Positions 1 to 5,278 of a DNA stretch of 5,306 bases are shown one piece after another. Position numbers and translations under genes: made by a program. Each line of letters begins with the position of its first letter. The stretch's first letter is position 1. Source of the stretch: Thermoplasmata archaeon (GTDB taxonomy: Archaea > Thermoplasmatota > Thermoplasmata > B31-G17); NCBI GenBank assembly GCA_003649915.1, contig QMTG01000080.1, forward strand, positions 1 to 5,306. The letters run 5' to 3'. Below the pieces are notes generated by a model. It worked only from the letters and a program-made list of their open reading frames with translations. It ran no database searches and was not told the DNA's origin.

Positions 1-49
1 CGCGGTAGCCCAGTCTTCTATTCCGAAGAACGATGGTTTTTGTAGCCAT
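1..49 (-). CDS. Possible 5' end of a gene leaving the left edge
   Basis: Sixteen codons are open on the minus strand from an ATG at 49 to the window edge, reading MATKTIVLRNRRLGYR. There is no strong Shine-Dalgarno sequence, but an A-rich element followed by GTTTATCA (plus 74-81) lies about 30 bases upstream, which fits an archaeal TATA box feeding a leaderless or nearly leaderless transcript. The basic N-terminus resembles no family I can name, and 16 codons is too little to prove coding. It would be divergent from the deacetylase gene at 129. It could also be a chance open frame. Confidence 0.35.
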   Translation of the reverse strand, partial: MATKTIVLRNRRLGYR

Positions 50-72
50 TAGAGACCTAATATTATAGGGCG

Positions 73-90
73 ATGATAAACTTTTCTCGA
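73..90 (-). promoter_or_regulatory. Putative archaeal BRE/TATA for the left-edge gene
   Basis: On the minus strand the segment reads TCGAGAAAAGTTTATCATC: an A-rich BRE-like stretch directly followed by TTTATCA. Its centre is about 26 bases from position 53, so a transcript would begin just before the ATG at 49. This is a pattern match only. Confidence 0.35.
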
Positions 91-106
91 CCAAAAGATT
101 AATATT
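91..106 (+). promoter_or_regulatory. Putative BRE/TATA for the deacetylase gene, leaderless start
   Basis: CCAAAAG followed by ATTAATATT looks like a BRE plus TATA box. The usual spacing of about 26 bases from the box centre (near 102) places the transcription start at about 128, immediately before the GTG at 129. No Shine-Dalgarno sequence precedes that GTG. Together these suggest a leaderless mRNA, which is common in archaea. Confidence 0.5.
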
Positions 107-128
107 TGCATCATTAAATCCAACAGCC

Positions 129-1181
129 GTGGAGCGGATTTATTACCACCCAGACCTAGCGCTGTACGACTTTGGTGAATGGCATCCATTTCGTGGGAAA
201 AGATTCAATGACTTCATGTCCTTTTTGGAAAAAAGCGGTTGGGTGAAGGGGTACGACGTTATAGAGGCAAGAGAGGCTAGCAATGATGAATTAAGAACTG
301 TGCACACTGAGAATTACATCAATTTTGTACACTACGCAGAAGAAAAGGGGAATATTTTCCTATCTCCTGACACATACGTATTACCAGGCATGGTGAGAGG
401 GTGCAAGTTGATGGTGGGCAGTGCAATCGATGGTGTACGCTTTGTTTGGGAGGAGGGAGGTCACGCACTAGCATTCGGTGGGCTTCATCATGCATACCCT
501 GATCACGGTGAGGGGTTTTGCTTATTCAACGATGTGGCGATATCGGCAAAGGTTGCAATGTTATCAGGGATAAAACGTGTTTTGAACCTTGATACAGATG
601 CTCATCACGGCAACGGCACCATGGATATATTCTACGATTCTCCACAATTTCTATACATATCAATACATCAAGACCCGAGTACTCTGTACCCCGGTAGGGG
701 ATTTGTTCATGAAATAGGCCGTGGCGATGGTGAGGGGTACACGGTAAATATACCGCTTAGCCCAGGAGCGAGCGATGGAGACTACATGTTTGTACTCGAT
801 ACCATTATTTTCCCAATAATTGATGAATTCAAACCAGACATTTGTATAAGAAACGGTGGGACGGACATGTATGTTGGAGATACACTCACTGAACTCTCCA
901 TGAGCCTGGAGGGAATTTATACATTAGGCATGAAAATTAGGGAATATATGATTAAAAATAAAATTCCATGGGTTGATTTGATTGCTAGTGGTTATGGAAA
1001 CGAGATAATAAAATCATGGGGATTTTTATTTGCAGGTCTGTTCGGTCTTGATATGGATGATGTTGTGCGTATTATAGATGTATCGCAAAGCAAAAGAGAG
1101 TTGAGCCCTGATGTGTTAAAAAGCACTAAGGATACTGTAAGGTTGATAAGAAAATCCCTTGGAGAATATTGGAATATATAG
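129..1181 (+). CDS. Class I HDAC/AcuC-type zinc-dependent deacetylase family protein
   Basis: A 350-residue cytosolic protein of the arginase-deacetylase fold, about the normal length for the family. The N-terminal YYHPDL...YDFGEWHPFRGKR (5-25) matches the family opening. The charge-relay pair His120-His121 lies in GGLHHAYPDHGEGFC, followed by FNDVAIS (133-139). The zinc ligands are expected to be Asp157 and His159 in DTDAHHGNG (155-163) and Asp246 in NGGTDMYVGD (242-251), a class I/AcuC-style GDxL version of that loop. Tyr289 in ASGYGN takes the place of the transition-state tyrosine. The usual Gly-rich loop before that tyrosine (GGGGY) is reduced to ASGY, which may change the pocket. Family members remove acetyl or other acyl groups from lysines, polyamines or small molecules; the substrate here cannot be told. 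The GTG start is chosen because the HPDL opening follows at once and the promoter spacing fits leaderless translation. It is convergent with larB and not in an operon. Confidence 0.93.
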   Translation: MERIYYHPDLALYDFGEWHPFRGKRFNDFMSFLEKSGWVKGYDVIEAREASNDELRTVHTENYINFVHYAEEKGNIFLSPDTYVLPGMVRGCKLMVGSAIDGVRFVWEEGGHALAFGGLHHAYPDHGEGFCLFNDVAISAKVAMLSGIKRVLNLDTDAHHGNGTMDIFYDSPQFLYISIHQDPSTLYPGRGFVHEIGRGDGEGYTVNIPLSPGASDGDYMFVLDTIIFPIIDEFKPDICIRNGGTDMYVGDTLTELSMSLEGIYTLGMKIREYMIKNKIPWVDLIASGYGNEIIKSWGFLFAGLFGLDMDDVVRIIDVSQSKRELSPDVLKSTKDTVRLIRKSLGEYWNI

Positions 1182-1189
1182 TGTGCGAA

Positions 1190-1212
1190 TTTTTTTCATT
1201 ATGCCCTTTTTT
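1190..1212 (+). terminator. Oligo-T terminator after the deacetylase gene
   Basis: Runs of seven T (1190-1196) and six T (1207-1212) begin nine bases after the TAG stop at 1179-1181. Archaeal polymerase stops at such oligo-T tracts without needing a hairpin, and none is evident here. Confidence 0.55.
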
Positions 1213-1275
1213 ATTAACCTTTTGCTATACCCAGATATTGGGCGCTGATATGCGCTACTTGTATACGCAACATGC

Positions 1276-1289
1276 TGTATGACCATACA
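1276..1289. repeat. Short perfect inverted repeat between convergent genes
   Basis: TGTATG and CATACA are reverse complements separated by AC. The two-base centre is too tight for a good RNA hairpin, so if it means anything it is more likely a protein-binding dyad. Its place in a convergent gap (1182-1335, otherwise without a gene) makes a promoter role unlikely. The half-site resembles the GTATGA of NikR operators but lacks their long spacing. Confidence 0.25.
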
Positions 1290-1308
1290 TATTATAACAA
1301 CGACGCTC

Positions 1309-1317
1309 AAATAAAAA
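1309..1317 (-). terminator. Oligo-T terminator after larB
   Basis: On the minus strand this is TTTTTATTT, about 20 bases past the larB stop codon at 1336-1338, the right place for an archaeal T-tract terminator ending the larAB transcript. Confidence 0.4.
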
Positions 1318-1335
1318 CGTTACTTGGCTATATGG

Positions 1336-2067
1336 CTATTTAGCACTCGCAACCCTATCATTTATTCTCTTTACTATCAAGCACGCTAGTGCACCAGCAC
1401 CCACACCATTCCCCACGTTTACCACGGCAACACCAGGCACACACGACGATAGCATTGTTTGCAGGGCTACGATACCGTTCTTTGCCACCCCATAACCCAC
1501 TGGGGTTGGGAGACCTATTACTGGTATATCCAGCATTGAAGCCATTATTGTTGGAAGTACACCGTCCATTCCTGCCGAAATAATGGCTACATCAGCATTC
1601 TTTTTCTTTATCTCTGCAGCAGCATCTACCGGTCTGTGAATTGCCGCAACACCCACATCGTATATTCGCAAAACCTTGCATCCCATTTCCTCACAAACGA
1701 ACGCTGCTTCTTCGCAGTAAGGCACATCAGACGTCCCTGCTGAAACAACAGCAACAACACCGTGGAGTACATATCCATAGGGCTTGGAGTAAAATGATGC
1801 TATCCTTCCCTCTCGGGAGTATCTGGACTCTATGCCTCTCACCTTACTCTTTACCGCAATATAATCATCCTCCCCAATCCTGCTAATAATAATCTTTTCA
1901 CCCGTATCTACTACCTTTTTTATGATTTCAGCGCATTCCTCAACACTCTTCCCCTCAAAATATACGACTTCAGGAAAGCCCCTCCGCTCTCCCCTGAAAA
2001 CATCGAATCTTATTTTATTGCCAATTTTTAATATATATTCTACAGCATCATTCTTACGCTCCTCCAT
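1336..2067 (-). CDS. larB: LarB, pyridinium-3,5-biscarboxylic acid mononucleotide synthase
   Basis: LarB carboxylates the pyridinium ring of nicotinic acid adenine dinucleotide and cleaves off AMP, the first step of nickel-pincer nucleotide cofactor synthesis. The family is related to PurE. Numbered from the ATG at 2067 (243 residues, normal length), the visible signatures are GERRGFPEVVYFEGK (26-40), SAGTSDVPYCEEA (109-121), GVAAIHR (139-145), SAGMDGVLPT (164-173), PTPVGYG (187-193) and SSCVPGVAVVNVGNGVGAG (207-225). Cys209 in the last motif corresponds, by motif, to the cysteine (Cys221 in L. plantarum) reported to form the covalent pyridine adduct. The ATG at 2067 is preferred because GGTGG (2073-2077) sits five bases ahead; a GTG at 2079 would add four residues but would contain that ribosome site. 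It directly follows larA, whose stop is at 2080-2082, so the two are surely co-transcribed and probably translationally coupled. LarC and LarE are not in the window. Confidence 0.93.
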   Translation of the reverse strand: MEERKNDAVEYILKIGNKIRFDVFRGERRGFPEVVYFEGKSVEECAEIIKKVVDTGEKIIISRIGEDDYIAVKSKVRGIESRYSREGRIASFYSKPYGYVLHGVVAVVSAGTSDVPYCEEAAFVCEEMGCKVLRIYDVGVAAIHRPVDAAAEIKKKNADVAIISAGMDGVLPTIMASMLDIPVIGLPTPVGYGVAKNGIVALQTMLSSCVPGVAVVNVGNGVGAGALACLIVKRINDRVASAK

Positions 2068-2072
2068 TGTAT

Positions 2073-2077
2073 CCACC
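2073..2077 (-). promoter_or_regulatory. Ribosome binding site deciding the larB start
   Basis: Minus-strand GGTGG lies five bases before the ATG at 2067 and overlaps two GTG codons that could otherwise be read as starts. It lies just past the larA stop codon, so ribosomes finishing larA would be placed to reinitiate on larB. Confidence 0.55.
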
Positions 2078-2079
2078 AC

Positions 2080-3336
2080 TTAAACCGTGCATAGAGTCGT
2101 AGTGCCCCGTGGGATAACCAATACCTTTGCTTTTTCTCCCATGCACTCAAAAGCCTGTCTTAGGGCGTCGTCAGGTGTGTCAAAAACTTGCATTCTAAAA
2201 ACTTTTTCGAGCATTTTTTTATCCATATCAGATACTATAAACATTGCCGCCTTTTCTAGAGCCTTAACATGATAATACGCCTTATGCCCTCCAGGAACGA
2301 ATTCCTTTGCCAACTCGCGCTTCATCTCTTCCTTCGTTTTATACTTGGACATCCACTCATAGTAGGGCTCGGAGCCATGTCCATCTGGGCATTGCGCCAC
2401 TAGTATTATCACACCCTTATCCTTAACAACATTAAGGGCGAGGTGTATGGCTTTATATGCCTGGTAAAGGTTAACATCATGCGGCCAACCGTCTGCAGCC
2501 ACAACAACAATGTCCGCTTTTTCTCGTGCTCTGACCTTATACATCCTGTCCACAAGCGCCGCACCCTTTCGTAACACCATGTCAAAATCGCCAGCATAAG
2601 CACCAACTATCTCGTGCCTGCCGTTCTGCACAACGTTCAGGCAAAAATGTGGCTGGGCAAGGCGCGCTGCTTCAGTCATGTTCTCATACATGGGGTTTCC
2701 GTCAAGCACCCCTGGTCTAGCCATTGGGTGAAAGAAGTTTGTAGTGTAATTCTGCTGTATTGTGGAGTAATGAGATATACCCGGAAGTATGCTCTTTCTG
2801 CCCCCACCATACCCTGCAAAATAGTGGATCTCGACATCGCCCAGTAATATGCGCAAATCCGCATCCAAGAATGCATTTTTAACCTTTACATCAGTGCCGC
2901 GGGATGTTGTTCCCACATATGTAAAATCCGTACCCTTGCAGTTGTTGCTAATGTAATCAAATCTGTCCGCGTAATCGCCACCTAGAAGCTTTTTTGCCTC
3001 ATCATATCTTACCTCCCTGTGCGTTCCCGTAGCAAATATTATTCGTATGTCTTCATCCTTGATGCCCGCCGAGTATAATTCATCCAAAACGAGGGGAAGC
3101 ATTTCCCATGTAGGACAGGGCCTTGTATTGTCGTCAACCACTATTGCCACACTCTGCCCTCTCTTTGCCAGCGCGTTGAGAGGTTTAGAGCCCATTGGCG
3201 TGCGTAGTGCGCTCCTAATATACTCTTCCGCCTTCATCTCAGGCTCAATCTCAGATGGGCACAGGACGTCAATTAAATTATCATCTGGAACATTGACCTT
3301 TAATGTACTCTCCCCGTATGGCAGGTTTATGATCAT
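2080..3336 (-). CDS. larA: LarA-family nickel-pincer-dependent 2-hydroxyacid racemase/epimerase
   Basis: A 418-residue cytosolic protein, the usual LarA length. LarA enzymes interconvert the two forms of lactate or other 2-hydroxyacids by hydride transfer to a nickel-pincer nucleotide fixed to a lysine. Residues of L. plantarum LarA recur here with a constant offset of three: Asp69 and Arg72 in DDNTRP, catalytic His105 in ATGTHRE, catalytic His171 in VEIHYFAGYGGGRK, cofactor-anchoring Lys181 in GGGRKSILPG, and Tyr291, Gln292, Lys295 in NLYQAYK. The same offset puts Tyr197 (in QQNYTTN, codon TAC at 2746-2748) where L. plantarum has the nickel ligand His200. GVLDGNPMYENM (209-220) and the PRGTTT C-terminus (409-414) also fit. 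Substrate cannot be told: the wider family includes malate, phenyllactate and sugar-acid enzymes. The ATG start has a textbook archaeal GGTGAT site five bases ahead. It is the first gene of a larA-larB operon. Confidence 0.92.
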   Translation of the reverse strand: MIINLPYGESTLKVNVPDDNLIDVLCPSEIEPEMKAEEYIRSALRTPMGSKPLNALAKRGQSVAIVVDDNTRPCPTWEMLPLVLDELYSAGIKDEDIRIIFATGTHREVRYDEAKKLLGGDYADRFDYISNNCKGTDFTYVGTTSRGTDVKVKNAFLDADLRILLGDVEIHYFAGYGGGRKSILPGISHYSTIQQNYTTNFFHPMARPGVLDGNPMYENMTEAARLAQPHFCLNVVQNGRHEIVGAYAGDFDMVLRKGAALVDRMYKVRAREKADIVVVAADGWPHDVNLYQAYKAIHLALNVVKDKGVIILVAQCPDGHGSEPYYEWMSKYKTKEEMKRELAKEFVPGGHKAYYHVKALEKAAMFIVSDMDKKMLEKVFRMQVFDTPDDALRQAFECMGEKAKVLVIPRGTTTLCTV

Positions 3337-3341
3337 CGCCT

Positions 3342-3347
3342 ATCACC
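3342..3347 (-). promoter_or_regulatory. larA ribosome binding site GGTGAT
   Basis: Minus-strand GGTGAT lies five bases before the larA ATG at 3336 and is fully complementary to the archaeal 16S rRNA 3' end. It fixes the larA start and is one of the better signs that the DNA is archaeal. Confidence 0.7.
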
Positions 3348-3369
3348 GCCTCTGTAATTCTGTGCATGT

Positions 3370-3377
3370 TAAAAATA
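3370..3377 (-). promoter_or_regulatory. Putative TATA box of the larAB operon
   Basis: Minus-strand TATTTTTA, preceded by the A-rich CAAAAG. A start 25-26 bases downstream would fall near 3348, giving a leader of about 12 bases that just contains the GGTGAT site. I see no convincing regulator or nickel-responsive operator between this box and the gene. Confidence 0.45.
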
Positions 3378-3396
3378 CTTTTGTGCTGTAGGAAGA

Positions 3397-3404
3397 TTAA
3401 AATA
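3397..3404 (+). promoter_or_regulatory. Putative TATA box of the small gene-nurA operon
   Basis: TTAAAATA preceded by GGAAGA. A start about 26 bases on lies near 3427, ahead of the ATG at 3437 and at the GAGGGG run (3426-3431) that could serve as ribosome site. It is divergent from the larAB promoter, with the two boxes about 20 bases apart and not overlapping. Confidence 0.45.
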
Positions 3405-3436
3405 CTGAGGATCTGATTATGGGATGAGGGGTTGTT

Positions 3437-3727
3437 ATGTATGCAGTATTTGCAGTACCGAGGGAAAAAATGAGTGATGCAAGGAGAGTGTTAGCCGACG
3501 ACATTATCAGCAGACAGAGTATAATTACAAGGGAGGCGAGAGCGTTGGGATTGGAGGGCGAGATAGAGTACGTGCTCATTGAGGGCAGTGATGAGGCGAT
3601 TAAAAGAGCCATTGACATGTTCTCAGAGATTAATGTTAAGAAAGCGGAAAATGAAGAGGATGTCTATAAGAAAATAAAGGCTGAAGAGGAAAGCGCTGCA
3701 GATGGTATGGGGTTGATTTTTGGATAA
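3437..3727 (+). CDS. Small acidic-tailed protein of unknown function, coupled to nurA
   Basis: A 96-residue protein I do not recognise. Residues 2-66 read as strand-helix-strand-helix: YAVFAVP, a long helix through residues 10-38 rich in Arg and Ala, EIEYVLIEG (42-50), then SDEAIKRAIDMFSEI. This could be a small alpha/beta, perhaps ferredoxin-like, fold. Residues 67-90 are charged and probably helical or disordered (KKAENEEDVYKKIKAEEES), and the chain ends in a hydrophobic tip, DGMGLIFG. There are no cysteines, no signal peptide and no membrane segment, so it is probably cytosolic. The ATG start follows GAGGGG at 3426-3431. Its stop lies four bases before the next ATG and overlaps an alternative TTG start, so it is very likely co-expressed with the NurA nuclease. 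A role with that nuclease is inferred from position only. Confidence 0.8.
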   Translation: MYAVFAVPREKMSDARRVLADDIISRQSIITREARALGLEGEIEYVLIEGSDEAIKRAIDMFSEINVKKAENEEDVYKKIKAEEESAADGMGLIFG

Positions 3728-3731
3728 GGAC

Positions 3732-4655
3732 ATGGATAAACTCGAAGAGATTGTTGAGGAGATCATATCCTCTGTCGGATCCGTTGGTGTTTGTGAGGAT
3801 AAGTTCAGAGAATACAGGGTGTTTGAAGACAATGACTACAGGGTTGGTGCTGTTGATGGCAGCACCTCAATAGTACTGGATTGTGCTTCCTTTATAGTTT
3901 ACTTAATAAGGGTCGGTTACGAAATCCACGGCAATAGTGACATTATAGAGAGGTGCTGGGGACCCGAAATCGGTATAATATCGGCAAATAACGTGCACGA
4001 GATTTACACAAGAGAATTCAATGAAAAACCTGACACTGATGATTTGACCCTGATAGTGCAAAGGATAAGGGAACTTAGGGAGTGGATGATTGCCAGAGAA
4101 CTTATAAGGGAACTTGATGAGGGAGATGTACTGCTGCTTGATGGTAATCTAACCCCGGGGATCAAAAAGATGGAGAGTTTTGTAGATGACGTTGTTAACA
4201 ATGCTATTAAGGCTGGTGTGCACCTTGTGGGCATAAGTAAGCGAAGTTCAATTAATCATGGGCATGTGCCTATTGTGCCATACATCGCCTACATCGGGAA
4301 TAAAATAATGAAAAACAAACTCTGGTATTATCCATTGGGGGACTATGTTGAAACGAAAAACGGAAAAGTTTACGCCGTACGCTACCATCCCGCATCTAGC
4401 ATAGGATTCAGAACCGATATAATTGGCGATGAGCCTGCGGAGATTTTTGGAAAAATTGCCAGATTTTCGAACCACCCTGGATATTTGGGGTATCCATACC
4501 CGTTAGCATCAATACATAATAGGGTGTTTATCGATTCATCTACTCGCCAATACTGGAGAGAAAAATTGTCCATGAGGATACTGGAGAAAAAAGGCGAGAA
4601 CCTTGTGAACATACTTTCATTCAACTTTCATGATATACTCGATATGGGTGTGTGA
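3732..4655 (+). CDS. nurA: NurA-domain nuclease
   Basis: NurA proteins are manganese-dependent nucleases that work with the HerA translocase (and Mre11-Rad50) to resect DNA ends in archaea. The 307 residues, counted from the ATG at 3732, show the expected order of motifs: VGAVDGSTS (38-46) with metal-ligand candidate Asp42, a helix with Glu123 in ARELIREL as a second candidate, LLLDGNLTP (134-142) with Asp137, VGISKRSS (166-173), IGFRTD (224-229), and GYPYPLASIHNR (253-264) with Tyr254/Tyr256 and His262. These match the Asp, Glu, Asp, Tyr and His set known from Sulfolobus NurA; the exact Glu assignment is uncertain. An in-frame TTG at 3720 would add four residues and overlap the upstream gene by eight bases; ATG is preferred as the stronger codon. 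HerA, Mre11 and Rad50 are not in the window, so the usual operon is absent here. Confidence 0.87.
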   Translation: MDKLEEIVEEIISSVGSVGVCEDKFREYRVFEDNDYRVGAVDGSTSIVLDCASFIVYLIRVGYEIHGNSDIIERCWGPEIGIISANNVHEIYTREFNEKPDTDDLTLIVQRIRELREWMIARELIRELDEGDVLLLDGNLTPGIKKMESFVDDVVNNAIKAGVHLVGISKRSSINHGHVPIVPYIAYIGNKIMKNKLWYYPLGDYVETKNGKVYAVRYHPASSIGFRTDIIGDEPAEIFGKIARFSNHPGYLGYPYPLASIHNRVFIDSSTRQYWREKLSMRILEKKGENLVNILSFNFHDILDMGV

Positions 4656-4866
4656 TTCGTAGATGCTCAGCACAATTGTGATGTGTGGGTATGCTTCCTA
4701 TACCCTGGAAAGGCATATAAACACCAATGAAATAAGTACCCGCTACAAAATAGTTAGCTGAAAAAGTAGACGCAGAAAATGCGTTTCCAATTGTTAAATG
4801 TACAGGCACGCCAGTTATACCCGGTACAAGCGCTAACACAACAACAAACTTACCCGCTTTTGCCAT
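4621..4866 (-). CDS. Small hydrophobic, possibly exported or membrane protein
   Basis: An 81-residue protein that matches no family I know. It begins MAKAGKF, two lysines followed by a hydrophobic stretch to about residue 24 (VVVLALVPGITGVPVHL), like a signal peptide or membrane anchor. A Ser/Thr/Ala/aromatic-rich part follows (about 28-55), including ANYFVAGTYFIGVYMPF, then a His-rich, less hydrophobic tail. Expression is well supported: GAGGTG (4872-4877) is five bases before the ATG and a TATA box lies about 40 bases upstream. A TTG at 4881 is the only other start and would contain the ribosome site. The last 35 bases run antisense to the 3' end of nurA, which raises the chance that the original C-terminus is lost and this is a degraded remnant of a longer gene. 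Confidence 0.5.
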   Translation of the reverse strand: MAKAGKFVVVLALVPGITGVPVHLTIGNAFSASTFSANYFVAGTYFIGVYMPFQGIGSIPTHHNCAEHLRITHPYRVYHES

Positions 4867-4871
4867 CTCCA

Positions 4872-4877
4872 CACCTC
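4872..4877 (-). promoter_or_regulatory. Ribosome binding site of the small hydrophobic protein
   Basis: Minus-strand GAGGTG five bases before the ATG at 4866, the same GGTG core used by larA and larB. It selects ATG 4866 over the TTG at 4881. Confidence 0.5.
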
Positions 4878-4897
4878 TCAAATTATTGGAAAAAGAA

Positions 4898-4917
4898 CAC
4901 TGTTTAAATAATCAGTG
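4898..4917 (-). promoter_or_regulatory. TATA box flanked by an inverted repeat
   Basis: Minus-strand TATTTAAA (plus 4903-4910) has the right distance to give a start near 4880 for the small gene at 4866. It is framed by CACTG (4898-4902) and CAGTG (4913-4917), exact reverse complements ten bases apart, so a dimeric regulator bound here would cover the TATA box. The box is nearly symmetrical and could also fire rightward. The region 4867-5084 otherwise holds no convincing gene. Confidence 0.45.
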
Positions 4918-5084
4918 CCAAAATTATTAACATCGATTATTTGCGATGATGGATTTAACTCTATTCCCCAACACTCAAGGCCTATCACGGTATGTGGTGG
5001 TGGCTGAATTTAATGCATCAGAAATACGCTTAATTGTTGCTTAAACACTTCCTTTCCGCCTCTCAAATCCTATTACCCTATTAA

Positions 5085-5168
5085 TGCGGGGGGCCGGATT
5101 TGAACCGGCGAACCCCTACGGGACTAGACCCTGAATCTAGCGCCTTTGACCTGGCTCGGCAACCCCGC
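5085..5168 (-). tRNA. tRNA-Leu (anticodon CAG)
   Basis: On the minus strand the D-stem GCC/GGC, anticodon stem CTAGA/TCTAG with loop TTCAGGG (anticodon CAG, at plus 5133-5135), a long variable arm with stem CCC/GGG, and T-arm GCCGG-TTCAAAT-CCGGC are all intact; the long variable arm plus CAG identifies leucine. The discriminator is A (5085) and CCA is not encoded. There is no intron. The oddity is the acceptor stem: the 5' side has only six bases (GCGGGG) before U8, while the 3' side has seven (CCCCCGC), so one C is left unpaired. Either one G is missing from a G run in the sequence or the gene carries a real one-base loss. Confidence 0.93.
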
Positions 5169-5190
5169 GTTACTTTTGGGTTGCAGCAGA

Positions 5191-5200
5191 ATATTATATC
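5191..5200 (-). promoter_or_regulatory. Putative TATA box of tRNA-Leu
   Basis: Minus-strand GATATAATAT is centred about 28 bases upstream of the tRNA 5' end, preceded by AAAGAAATTC. Distance and composition fit an archaeal tRNA promoter. Confidence 0.5.
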
Positions 5201-5278
5201 GAATTTCTTTATAATGTTTTTTGTTGCGTATATTCCGGTAATGCCTATTATTTTTCCAGTGTGGCCTGCTAAGATATA

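Noticed and set aside
1242..1255. GCGC-N6-GCGC dyad in the convergent gap
   Set aside because: Four-base self-complementary arms occur easily by chance and no T-tract follows.
1116..1310. Minus-strand open frame of 64 codons overlapping the deacetylase 3' end
   Set aside because: It lies largely antisense to, or in the terminator region of, a clear gene and has no promoter or ribosome site; the product looks random.
2079..2079. GTG at 2079 as the larB start
   Set aside because: It abuts the larA stop codon but has no ribosome site of its own, whereas GGTGG is ideally placed for the ATG at 2067.
3047..3391. Plus-strand open frame of 114 codons antisense to larA
   Set aside because: Shadow of the larA reading frame; it runs through the larA promoter and has no family features.
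4671..4680. Perfect palindrome CACAATTGTG
   Set aside because: Lies inside the small minus-strand gene just past the nurA stop; too short to call an operator or terminator.
4946..5044. Plus-strand 32-codon open frame (MMDLTLFPN...)
   Set aside because: It has a plausible upstream TATA at 4903-4910 and a protein-like composition, but no ribosome site and is too short to support; it may be a remnant or chance.
4874..5068. Ten-base direct repeat CCTCTCAAAT at 4874-4883 and 5059-5068
   Set aside because: Exact but too short to indicate duplication; the second copy is followed on the minus strand only by a 12-codon frame.
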